Origin: CAYYJM01 sp964471755
Lineage (GTDB): Bacteria > Planctomycetota > Planctomycetia > Gemmatales > Gemmataceae
Assembly: GCA_964471755.1 (NCBI GenBank)
Contig: CAYYJM010000173.1
Span: 1 to 13,642, forward strand
DNA length: 13,642 nucleotides
Reading direction: 5' to 3'
The stretch's first letter is position 1; each line of letters opens with the position of its first letter. Shown here in pieces: positions 1-5,711 of the stretch. The translations under genes were made by a program, and so were the position numbers. A model generated the notes under the pieces. It was not told where the DNA came from. It saw only the letters and a program-made list of their open reading frames with translations, and did no database searches.

Positions 1-342
1 AAGCAGGTTCGCGACAACATCCACAGTGCCGACCTGATCGCCGCGTTCGAGTGCTTCTTTCGTCGGCCGGGCAGCGGAGCGGTCTACAACATCGGCGGCG
101 GCCGCTTCAGCAACTGCTCGATGCTCGAAGCCATCGCCGAGTGCGAGCGGCTCACCGGCCGGCCGATGCGCTGGTCCTACCAGGAGACGAACCGCATCGG
201 CGACCATATCTGGTGGATCAGCGATCTGGCCCGCTTCCAGGCCGACTATCCCGAGTGGCAGCTGAAGCACGACGTGCCGGCGATCATTCGGCAGATCTAC
301 GAGGCCAACGTCGGCCGCTGGCGTGAGGAGGCCGTGGCATGA
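1..342 (+). CDS. NAD-dependent sugar epimerase, CDP-paratose 2-epimerase-like (3' part only)
   Basis: The reading frame is open from the first base, so this is the C-terminal 113 residues of a protein that starts outside the window. It opens with KQVRDNIHSADLI and continues with VYNIGGGRFSNCSMLEA and NRIGDHIWWISD. These are hallmarks of the C-terminal substrate-binding part of extended short-chain dehydrogenase/reductase sugar epimerases of the CDP-paratose 2-epimerase (RfbE/TyvE) type. Such cytosolic enzymes invert a hydroxyl on a nucleotide sugar used for surface polysaccharide. The Rossmann nucleotide-binding half and the catalytic Tyr-Lys pair are not in the window. The stop overlaps the start of the next gene (ATGA at 339-342), so the two are probably translationally coupled, and a glycosyltransferase fits a polysaccharide pathway. 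The family is secure; the exact sugar substrate cannot be told from this end. Confidence 0.88.
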   Translation, partial: KQVRDNIHSADLIAAFECFFRRPGSGAVYNIGGGRFSNCSMLEAIAECERLTGRPMRWSYQETNRIGDHIWWISDLARFQADYPEWQLKHDVPAIIRQIYEANVGRWREEAVA

Positions 343-1145
343 TCGACCGCGGCAAGCGTGACGTCCTCGGCGTCGGCGTCAACGTCATCGATTACGACGG
401 AGCGGTGGAGCGGATCGCCCAGGCGGCCCATGCCGGCGAGTCGCTGGCGGTGACGGCCCTGGCCGTCCACGGCGTCATGACCGGAGCCCTGGATCGCGAG
501 CATCGCCATCGACTGAACGCCTTCGACCTGGTCGTGCCGGATGGTCAGCCGGTGCGCTGGGCCTTGAACACGCTCCACTACGCCGGCCTGCCGGGTCGCG
601 TCTACGGACCCGAGCTGATGCTCCGAGTCTGTGCGCGGGCCGCGCGGGAGGGGCTGCCGATCTACCTCCTGGGCAGCACCGAGGCGATGCTTGCCGCCCT
701 GAAGGCGAAGCTGCTCGCTCGCTTTCCGACGCTGCCGATCGCCGGCCTGGAGGCATCGCGTTTTCGGACACTGACGCCGGAGGAACGCGACGCCGTGGCG
801 GCACGCATCCAGGCGAGCGGGGCACGGGTGACGTTCGTCGGCCTGGGCTGTCCGCGCCAGGAGGTGTGGGTCTACGAGATGCGTGAGCGTCTGGCGATGC
901 CGTTGCTGGCCGTCGGCGCGGCGTTCGCGTTCCATGCCGGCCATCTCGACCAGGCTCCGCCGATGATGCAGAAGTACGGCCTGGAATGGTTCTACCGCCT
1001 GGTCAAGGAGCCGGACCGGCTGTGGCGACGCTACCTGCTGCTGAATCCGGCTTACCTGGCGCTGTTTCTGTTGCAGCTGACGCACTTCTACATCGTGGAC
1101 CCGGAGACGGCCCGACCACCGCGGGAGGAGATTCGCTACGGGTGA
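339..1145 (+). CDS. WecG/TagA/CpsF family glycosyltransferase (GT26)
   Basis: This 268-residue protein matches the usual length of GT26 enzymes, which transfer a sugar (often N-acetylmannosamine or its uronic acid) from a nucleotide donor to a lipid-linked acceptor at the inner face of the membrane. Visible family marks are a Thr in AVTALAVHG (about T39), the VPDGQPV block with the likely catalytic Asp at D68, and VTFVGLGCPRQEVW at 164-177. AVGAAFAFHAG (191-201) and the closing GLEWFYRLVKEPDRLWRRYL are also typical. The C-terminal segment carries the basic/aromatic residues that seat the enzyme on the membrane. A GAGGAGG ribosome site precedes the ATG, which overlaps the stop of the upstream epimerase, so both lie in one surface-polysaccharide operon. 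The acceptor and donor sugars are not determinable here. Confidence 0.92.
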   Translation: MIDRGKRDVLGVGVNVIDYDGAVERIAQAAHAGESLAVTALAVHGVMTGALDREHRHRLNAFDLVVPDGQPVRWALNTLHYAGLPGRVYGPELMLRVCARAAREGLPIYLLGSTEAMLAALKAKLLARFPTLPIAGLEASRFRTLTPEERDAVAARIQASGARVTFVGLGCPRQEVWVYEMRERLAMPLLAVGAAFAFHAGHLDQAPPMMQKYGLEWFYRLVKEPDRLWRRYLLLNPAYLALFLLQLTHFYIVDPETARPPREEIRYG

Positions 1146-1168
1146 GGTCGGGTTCGCTCGGAGCCGCC

Positions 1169-1174
1169 TATAAT
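1169..1174 (+). promoter_or_regulatory. Candidate -10 box upstream of the pRiA4b-like gene
   Basis: A perfect TATAAT stands in the 113-nt gap after the glycosyltransferase gene, 85 nt before the ATG at 1259. No good -35 hexamer is seen 16-18 nt upstream, so the call rests on the -10 alone. It marks a likely new transcription unit after the polysaccharide genes. Confidence 0.45.
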
Positions 1175-1258
1175 AGACCCCGATATCTGGATCGCCTGCC
1201 ACCCCAGGATCGGTGGTCCAGATGACGAGGTCCGTTCTCGTTCCAGAGGAGCCGAGTG

Positions 1259-1882
1259 ATGGCACGCAAGAAACCGGCGTCGGCACCGAGTCCCGCGACG
1301 CCCACGAACGACTCGCCCGCGATCTACACCCTCGACGTGTTCATCATCCAGGGCCTGGTCACGGCGGCCTTCGCCCGGAAGAACCCGGTCGTCCGCCGGA
1401 CCATCGAGATCCGCAGCGACCAGACCCTGGCCGACCCGCACAGGGCCATCTTCGCCGCGTTCGATCGGGAAGAGGAACATCTGTACGAGTTCCAGTTCGG
1501 CAAGCGGCCGATGGACCCGAAGGGCACACGCTACGTCCTGTCCCGGACAGACGACGCCCTGGACGGCGGGGCACAGATCGGCGGCGTCGTGACCCGGACA
1601 ACGATCGCATCGCTGCACCTGAAAGTCGGCGATCGCTTCAGCTACTGGTTCGACTTCGGCGACGACTGGTGGCACCAGATCAACGTCGAGAAGATCGAGC
1701 CGGGATCGCCGGAGGGGACGTATCCGCGCGTCGTCTCCCAGGTCGGCGAGAGCCCGCCGCAGTACCCGGATCTCAACGGTGAGGACGACGAGGAGGACGC
1801 GGCCCCGGAGAAACCGAAGAAGGCGAAGAAACCGAAGAAGGCGGCCAAACCCCGCCGGAAGAAACCCTCCGACAGGGCCTGA
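1259..1882 (+). CDS. Plasmid pRiA4b ORF-3-like family protein with Lys-rich tail
   Basis: The 207-residue product carries the pRiA4b ORF-3-like fold (PF07929): IYTLDVFI, then RTIEIRSDQTLADPHRAIFAAF, LYEFQFG, and the signature YWFDFGDDWWHQI (residues 129-141). The family is widespread on plasmids, mobile elements and chromosomes, and its biochemical role is not established. The ATG at 1259 is preferred to the GTG one codon earlier because AGAGGA at 1245-1250 lies 8 nt before it. The tail after residue 174 is unusual: an acidic run (EDDEEDA) followed by Lys/Pro/Ala-rich KPKKAKKPKKAAKP, resembling histone-H1-like or nucleic-acid-binding tails. No transposase or plasmid gene is next to it. The family is clear; function is unknown, and nucleic acid contact through the basic tail is inference only. 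Confidence 0.85.
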   Translation: MARKKPASAPSPATPTNDSPAIYTLDVFIIQGLVTAAFARKNPVVRRTIEIRSDQTLADPHRAIFAAFDREEEHLYEFQFGKRPMDPKGTRYVLSRTDDALDGGAQIGGVVTRTTIASLHLKVGDRFSYWFDFGDDWWHQINVEKIEPGSPEGTYPRVVSQVGESPPQYPDLNGEDDEEDAAPEKPKKAKKPKKAAKPRRKKPSDRA

Positions 1883-1921
1883 TTCGAGGCGAAACGAGGA
1901 CGATCGGTGCCGGCTCGCGGA

Positions 1922-1944
1922 CGTTCCTTACAATGGAAGGAACG
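1922..1944 (+). promoter_or_regulatory. Palindrome enclosing a -10-like TACAAT before the methyltransferase gene
   Basis: CGTTCCTT (1922-1929) and AAGGAACG (1937-1944) are perfect inverted copies around a 7-nt centre. TACAAT at 1929-1934, a plausible -10 box, lies across the left arm and centre. The site is 40 nt after the previous stop and about 62 nt before the ATG at 2006. It could be an operator covering the promoter, or a short terminator of the upstream gene, but it has no T-tract. No convincing -35 hexamer is visible. Confidence 0.4.
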
Positions 1945-2005
1945 AGGCCCTGGCGTTGCGATGCCGGGGTTTGGTGATCATTGAGTCCGCTTGTCCGGAG
2001 TTTCG

Positions 2006-2734
2006 ATGGGCCTGCTTTCCGACCTGCGCATCGTCTACCACATGATCTTTGGCCGGGTCTCGGGCGACAGCCACGGCGAGCGGCTGGAGGCGTTCTATCG
2101 CGACCAGGCCGGAGCGTACGACGACTTCCGTCGGCGGCTGCTGCACGGCCGAGAGCAACTCATGCAATCGATCGCTCCGCAGCCCGGAGCGACGCTCCTG
2201 GACATGGGCGGCGGCACCGGCGCGAACGTCGAGTTTCTCGGCGAGCGGCTCAAGGATTACGGCCACGTCACGATCCTGGACCTGACGCCGTCACTGCTCA
2301 AGGTCGCCAATGAACGCATCGCGAAGAATGGCTGGAGCAACGTCTCGACGGTCCTGGCCGACGCGACGACGTACGAGCATCCGGCCGGCCTACTGGACGT
2401 GGTGACGTTCTCGTATTCGCTGACGATGATCCCCGCGTGGTTCCAGGCCGTGGACTGTGCCTGGCGGTTGCTGAAGCCGGGCGGCCTGCTCGGCGTGGTG
2501 GACTTCTACGTCTCGCGCAAGTGGCCGGCTCCGGGCCTGAAGAAGCACTCCGGCTTCCACCGCCTCTTCTGGCCGACCTGGTTCGGCTACGACAACGTCT
2601 TTCTCAACCCGGATCACATTCCGTATCTCCAGAGCCGCTTCGAGACGGAGCTGCTCCAGGAGCGGATGGGCACGGTGCCGTACATGCCGCTGAACGCGCC
2701 GTACTACCTGTTCGTGGGGCGGAAGCCGGTATAG
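2006..2734 (+). CDS. Class I SAM-dependent methyltransferase, BtaB-like (betaine lipid synthesis)
   Basis: A 242-residue Rossmann methyltransferase. Motif I is LLDMGGGTG (64-72), the acidic residue ending strand 2 is D92 in ILDLTP, and LKPGGLLGVVDFY (156-168) is the post-III region. The N-terminal FYRDQAGAYDDFRRRLLHGRE and the C-terminal FWPTWFGYDNVFLNPDHIPYL with PYYLFVG resemble BtaB. BtaB N-methylates diacylglycerylhomoserine three times to make the betaine lipid DGTS. I chose ATG 2006 over the upstream TTG at 1991 because GGAG at 1997-2000 is spaced 5 nt from it. BtaB normally works with BtaA, which makes the homoserine lipid, and no btaA gene is in this window. The methyltransferase fold is certain. 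The betaine-lipid role is a good family inference, and another lipid or small-molecule substrate remains possible. Confidence 0.8.
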   Translation: MGLLSDLRIVYHMIFGRVSGDSHGERLEAFYRDQAGAYDDFRRRLLHGREQLMQSIAPQPGATLLDMGGGTGANVEFLGERLKDYGHVTILDLTPSLLKVANERIAKNGWSNVSTVLADATTYEHPAGLLDVVTFSYSLTMIPAWFQAVDCAWRLLKPGGLLGVVDFYVSRKWPAPGLKKHSGFHRLFWPTWFGYDNVFLNPDHIPYLQSRFETELLQERMGTVPYMPLNAPYYLFVGRKPV

Positions 2735-2762
2735 GTGGCGCGGATCGACCGGCCGCGCTCAT

Positions 2763-2849
2763 CCAGGCGAGCGTGGGGCGTCAGCCCCATGAGTGCCGGC
2801 ACGCTCCGAAGACGAAGAGTCATGGGGCTGACGCCCCACGCTCGCCTGG
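2763..2849. repeat. Perfect 30-bp inverted repeat (REP/MITE-like palindromic element)
   Basis: The arm at 2763-2792 (starting CCAGGCGAGCGTGGGGC) is an exact reverse complement of 2820-2849, with a 27-nt spacer. The spacer begins with its own palindrome GTGCCGGCAC (2793-2802). Each arm also holds a small hairpin, GGGGC-GTCA-GCCCC, so the element can fold as one long stem or as nested stems. It lies between convergent genes, where it could stop transcription from both sides, although there is no T-tract. It directly abuts the broken end of the doc gene. A genome-dispersed REP or MITE-type element is the likely identity; the single copy here cannot prove dispersal. Confidence 0.85.
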
Positions 2850-2955
2850 TCCGCCGGTAGCTATCCTCGTGCCGGACCCCGTCGAGGCCACCCGATTGCT
2901 CCAGCACCAACCGGTGCAGTTCGACGACCTCCTGCAGGGTCAAATACCTGATCAT
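2850..2955 (-). pseudogene. doc: Truncated Doc (Fic/death-on-curing) toxin gene, N-terminal fragment
   Basis: Reading from an ATG at 2955, the first 27 residues (MIRYLTLQEVVELHRLVLEQ, then SGGLDGVR) match the start of Doc-family toxins. Doc proteins are Fic-fold kinases that inactivate EF-Tu by phosphorylation in type II toxin-antitoxin modules. After GLDGVR similarity stops; about ten unrelated codons follow and the frame runs into the palindromic element at 2849. The frame stays open to 2704 but encodes only repeat-derived residues and antisense of the methyltransferase gene. The Fic catalytic motif HPFxxGNKR is absent and only about 28 bp separate the repeat from the next gene, so the rest of doc has been lost. 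The start overlaps the antitoxin stop (ATGA, 2955-2952), the usual doc arrangement. A functional toxin is very unlikely. Confidence 0.75.
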
Positions 2956-3149
2956 GACAACCGCCGATACAGTTCCGCGTTCTTTTGCAGGACATGGGCA
3001 GCAGCCTGGCGGAACTGCTCATCCGGCTGATCCAGGAGTTGCTCGACCTGCCGGCGCAAGAACTCTTCGGGGGCAAGGCCGGCTTGCTCGGCGAGAACGC
3101 GCAACTGCGCGAGGCGCTCCTCCGAGAGGGGGATGGTGATCCGGGTCAT
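2952..3149 (-). CDS. Antitoxin of a Doc-type toxin-antitoxin module
   Basis: A 65-residue protein starting MTRITIPLSEERLAQLRVLA. The short beta strand followed by two helices is typical of ribbon-helix-helix-like DNA-binding antitoxins. The ending AAAHVLQKNAELYRRLS resembles antitoxins encoded just before fic/doc toxins, where the C-terminal helix occupies the toxin active site. The ATG at 3149 is chosen over longer in-frame starts because GGAG sits 8 nt before it and the longer form would run deep into the acetyltransferase gene. It overlaps the upstream acetyltransferase stop by 4 nt and the downstream doc start by 4 nt. The antitoxin looks intact while its toxin is broken, so it is an orphan; it may still act as a DNA-binding autorepressor or neutralise a related toxin elsewhere (inference). 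Confidence 0.8.
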   Translation of the reverse strand: MTRITIPLSEERLAQLRVLAEQAGLAPEEFLRRQVEQLLDQPDEQFRQAAAHVLQKNAELYRRLS

Positions 3150-3646
3150 CGTGGAAGCTCCTTCCGATCCAGTGCAACACCAGCATCGGCGTTGCTTCGC
3201 TCCCCCAGCAAGAGCCGCATCGGGAGCATCGCCGACCGCCCGAATCCGTGCCGGGAGTAGAACCGCTGGGCAGCCGCGTTGTCGCCGTCCGTCAGCAGCG
3301 TGACCCGCAGGCACCCAGCCGACCGCGCGAACGCGATGGCGGTTTGCAGTAGACGCGCCCCGATCCCGACACCGCGAGCATCCGGCCGTACCACCATGTC
3401 CTCCAGCAGCGCGACGCGGCCGCCCAGAGCGGTGGACGGCAGGAACAACAGACTGAGCATGCCGACCACCGCCGACCCGTCCCGCGCCACCAGTATCTGG
3501 CCCACGTCCGGGCTGCGGAGGATGGCTCTCAGCCCGGTCGCCTGCACCGCCGGGTCGGGGCGGAACTCGGCTTCCTGGGCAAACAGGATGCCGAGCAGAT
3601 CGCAGAGGACGGGGACATCGGCTTCGGTCGCGAGGGTGATGTCCAT
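3146..3646 (-). CDS. GNAT family N-acetyltransferase
   Basis: The 166-residue product is a single GNAT domain. It starts MDITLATEADVPVLCDLLG, has the mid-domain strand VGMLSLLFLPS, then motif A LLEDMVVRPDARGVGIGARL with the acetyl-CoA pyrophosphate loop R-G-V-G-I-G. Motif B is NAAAQRFYSRHGF. Such enzymes move an acetyl group from acetyl-CoA to an amine; the substrate is not predictable. ATG 3646 is chosen because the domain begins exactly there and a GGAGG site lies upstream. The longer frame back to 3739 overlaps the preceding gene and adds no conserved sequence. The stop overlaps the antitoxin start (ATGA), so the antitoxin is probably translated through coupling to this gene. It is not evidently a TacT-type toxin: its partner antitoxin resembles Doc partners and a doc remnant follows. 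Confidence 0.88.
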   Translation of the reverse strand: MDITLATEADVPVLCDLLGILFAQEAEFRPDPAVQATGLRAILRSPDVGQILVARDGSAVVGMLSLLFLPSTALGGRVALLEDMVVRPDARGVGIGARLLQTAIAFARSAGCLRVTLLTDGDNAAAQRFYSRHGFGRSAMLPMRLLLGERSNADAGVALDRKELPR

Positions 3647-3698
3647 TACGGTCTTCGCCTCCACGCCGAATCGACCGAACAGGGTGGCGGTCGTCGTT

Positions 3699-4871
3699 TC
3701 ATCGCCTCGTCGGCGATTCACGCGAAACCGGCTCAGCATGCCATTCCATCAGACCCTGAACGTTGTAGGGCCCCCAGGAAGGAGTGAGTGTGCCTACATT
3801 CACGAGTAAAAGGCTGCGCGGTTCCTTGTTCCGCGAGAAGGTGAGCAGACCCTCCAGTTGGCCCCTGGTCGTCTGGCCTTCGGTGGTATCTCTTCCCGAC
3901 ATTTCTCCCGTCAGGTGTACCTCGATGGTATCCTTCGTGACGGCTATCACCTTCGCCTGCAAGCGAGCCTCGGTGACCTGATCTTGATACCAGGGCGGAA
4001 TGTATCCCATCACGGGAAGGAACGCCTTGCAGGTCGTCCCGGGGAGCAAGTAGGTCGTGCCTACCTCAGCCTTCTCCGGTGCCAGCGCCCGCAACTGGTT
4101 CAGGTCCGTACGCCAAACGCGATACTCGTTGTAGTTATTCAGGATGCGGAAGAAGAGGCCGACGTTGGCCGCTTTCTCCGCTGCGCCCGTGCCCCAGCGT
4201 GAAAACAGGTCCGCGTCCGGTTTCAGGACGCGAGGGGCAACCTGGCCTGTCCCGCGAAGCCCCGCTTCCAGGAACTTGATCAATTGCTCGGTGCCCAGAC
4301 CGCTGGTGTCCGAGAGGAGTTTTTTCCCTTCCGGGGACAGGACGTGAAACGCCGTGGGGCCATAGGAAAGGGATTCGAGCTTTCCTTCCCTGGCGAGGGC
4401 GGCCAGCGTGGCATGCTGAGTGCCGACCGGAACATAGTACTTGCGAAGCAGATCGACAACCGGCTGAGCAGACAGGGACACCGCACGGGTGTGGCGAGCT
4501 GCTGCTCAGCACTGGTCGAAGGGGTTGCCGTCCACGCTCCAGATCAGGATCGGGCGTTTTTCCTTGCGGGCTTGCTCCAGGGCCTGGTGGATGGACGCCT
4601 TCTCGTCCAGGCGTCCTGCCTTCATCACGGCCACCCAGGGAATCTCTTGCCACAGGAGTTCCGCCTTCGTCGGCCGAAACTTCGCCGCACGCTGGAGGAA
4701 CTGTCTCACGGCTTCATCCGGCCGTTGCCCCGAGGTGGCATTCAGGTTCGGGACCGGGATAGCTGGCGTCGGTTCCTGGGCCAGGGTACGAACTGCCAGC
4801 AGGCCCGGTTCGGTAACCACCAGACACAGCACCAGGGGCAGAAGCGCGGCCTGCCATTTGAACCGAGACAT
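3699..4871 (-). CDS. Candidate selenoprotein: exported thioredoxin-like protein with in-frame TGA (Sec122)
   Basis: From ATG 4871 (GGAGGG 6 nt upstream) the frame encodes a signal peptide (basic MSRFKWQ, hydrophobic core, likely cleavage near TLAQE), then a region ending RPILIWSVDGNPFDQC at residue 121. Next comes TGA (4508-4506), and the same frame continues for 268 sense codons to a TGA at 3701-3699. After the TGA, AAARHTRAVSLSAQPVVDLL and RKYYVPV match what follows the redox motif in thioredoxin-like folds, and FHVLSPEGKKLL is the next strand-turn. A C-terminal domain of about 200 residues is not recognised. If TGA is read as selenocysteine the product is 390 aa with a Cys-Sec pair where the redox pair of such folds sits. 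A SECIS-like hairpin spans the TGA. No ribosome site precedes the GTG at 4481, so a separate downstream gene is unlikely. The alternative is a nonsense-mutated pseudogene or sequencing error. Selenium use elsewhere in this genome cannot be seen here. Confidence 0.65.
4463..4510 (-). promoter_or_regulatory. SECIS-like stem-loop spanning the in-frame TGA
   Basis: On the minus strand GCTGAGCAG (4510-4502), which contains the TGA, pairs perfectly with CTGCTCAGC (4471-4463): 9 bp. Inside, ACACC (4492-4488) pairs with GGTGT (4482-4478) around the loop CGTGC. Eighteen nt separate the TGA from the apical loop, and a G is the second loop base. Bacterial SECIS elements are known to lie immediately 3' of the UGA, with the apical loop roughly 16-37 nt downstream and a G among the first loop bases, to recruit SelB with Sec-tRNA. 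The geometry fits. The inner stem is only 5 bp and the internal loop is large, so this is support rather than proof. Confidence 0.55.
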
Positions 4872-4981
4872 GATGAACCCTCCACGCTGCAAGTCAGGAG
4901 TGAGACCGTTGACAGCCTGGATCCGGGTCGATGGTGTGAGCGACATGTTATGTCTCCAGAGGTTGCCCCGATTCGAGCTGT

Positions 4982-5010
4982 TTTCTACCACGACCGATCG
5001 GGGCTCGCAA
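4982..5010 (-). promoter_or_regulatory. Candidate promoter of the selenoprotein-acetyltransferase-antitoxin unit
   Basis: On the minus strand TTGCGA (5010-5005) and TAGAAA (4987-4982) are separated by exactly 17 nt, each matching four of six sigma-70 consensus bases. This would give a leader of about 100 nt before the ATG at 4871. The leader includes the short palindrome GACAT-AAC-ATGTC (4954-4942). The match is moderate and untested. Confidence 0.3.
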
Positions 5011-5116
5011 GCGGCGATCCGACGCTTTTGCATTGACCGGCAACTCCATCACCGCGCCGCCAGGTTTGTAGTCCACTTTCGGTCTTCCGTCGTCTCCCGG
5101 TCGGCTGAGGCTCGCC

Positions 5117-5122
5117 TACAAT
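5117..5122 (+). promoter_or_regulatory. Candidate -10 box of msrA
   Basis: TACAAT lies 22 nt before the msrA ATG and just upstream of its AAAGGAG ribosome site. It predicts a very short leader of roughly 15 nt. No recognisable -35 hexamer is seen at 16-18 nt, so confidence is moderate. Confidence 0.4.
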
Positions 5123-5144
5123 ACTCCCGAAAGGAGATTCCCTC

Positions 5145-5690
5145 ATGTCCAGCAACACCTCTGAGGTCGCCACCTTTGGCGGCGGCTGCTTCTGGTGTCT
5201 CGACCCCGTCTTCCGCGACCTGCGCGGCGTCCTGCACGTCACAGCCGGCTACGCTGGCGGCACGATGCTTAACCCGACCTACCAGCAGGTCTGCAACGGC
5301 AACACCGGCCATGCCGAGGTCGTGCAGATCGAGTTCGACCCGGCCGTCATCGACTTCCGCACCCTGGTCGAGGTCTTCTTCGCCATCCACGATCCGACCA
5401 CGCTCAACCGTCAGGGAGCCGACCACGGCACGCAGTATCGCTCGGTCATCTACTACCACGATCCGGAGCAGGAGCGGATCGCCCGCGAAGTGATCGCCGA
5501 GTTGGCGGCCGAAAAGGTCTTCGCCCGGCCGATCGTGACCGAGGTCACCGCCCTGCCGAACTGGTTCCCGGCCGAGGACTACCACCAGGACTACTACGCG
5601 AACCATCCCGAGGCGGGCTACTGCATGGCGGTCATCGCGCCGAAGCTGGCCAAGTTCCGCGCGAAGTTCGCATCTCTCCGACAGGCATAA
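5145..5690 (+). CDS. msrA: Peptide-methionine (S)-S-oxide reductase MsrA
   Basis: This 181-residue protein reduces methionine-S-sulfoxide in proteins and free methionine, repairing oxidative damage. The active-site motif GGCFWC puts the catalytic Cys at C15. VTAGYAGG, YQQVCNGNTGHAEVVQIEFDP, IHDPTTLNRQGADHGTQYRS and the C-terminal YHQDYY...GYCMAVIAPK complete the MsrA pattern; C160 near the end is a likely resolving Cys. The catalytic residue is an ordinary Cys codon (TGC), unlike the selenocysteine MsrA forms known in some organisms. AAGGAG lies 8 nt before the ATG. There is no signal peptide, so it is cytoplasmic, and no MsrB domain is fused or adjacent. It is divergent from the TGA-containing thioredoxin-like gene, which may share an oxidative-stress theme. 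Confidence 0.97.
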   Translation: MSSNTSEVATFGGGCFWCLDPVFRDLRGVLHVTAGYAGGTMLNPTYQQVCNGNTGHAEVVQIEFDPAVIDFRTLVEVFFAIHDPTTLNRQGADHGTQYRSVIYYHDPEQERIAREVIAELAAEKVFARPIVTEVTALPNWFPAEDYHQDYYANHPEAGYCMAVIAPKLAKFRAKFASLRQA

Positions 5691-5711
5691 TACGCCCCTG
5701 ATCCGGACTCC

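Larger units (their letters stand above)
4872..5144. other. Divergent intergenic region between the TGA-containing gene and msrA
   Basis: These 273 nt separate the minus-strand thioredoxin-like gene from msrA. They hold the candidate minus promoter (5010-4982), the 13-nt palindrome at 4942-4954, and the plus-strand -10 TACAAT at 5117-5122. Short frames are present but none has coding character. Shared regulation of the two redox genes from this gap is possible but only inferred. Confidence 0.5.

Noticed and set aside
297..1286. A 329-residue minus-strand open frame over the glycosyltransferase gene
   Set aside because: No recognisable domain; it is an antisense shadow of a well-supported GT26 gene in high-GC DNA.
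2704..2955. An intact 83-residue protein from the doc start codon
   Set aside because: Only the first 27 or so residues look like Doc; the rest is translated palindrome and antisense of the methyltransferase end.
2952..3314. A longer 120-residue form of the antitoxin
   Set aside because: The extra N-terminus overlaps the conserved acetyltransferase core, and the ATG at 3149 has a proper ribosome site and begins the conserved fold.
3699..4481. The second half of the TGA-containing gene as a separate gene starting at GTG 4481
   Set aside because: There is no ribosome site before the GTG, no signal peptide, and the frame continues the thioredoxin-like fold of the upstream half.
4909..4914. Perfect TTGACA as a plus-strand promoter for msrA
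   Set aside because: The hexamer 17 nt downstream (TGGTGT) is a poor -10, and the site is more than 200 nt from msrA.
5145..5690. MsrA as a second selenoprotein
   Set aside because: The catalytic position in GGCFWC is a TGC Cys codon, and the frame contains no TGA before its stop.
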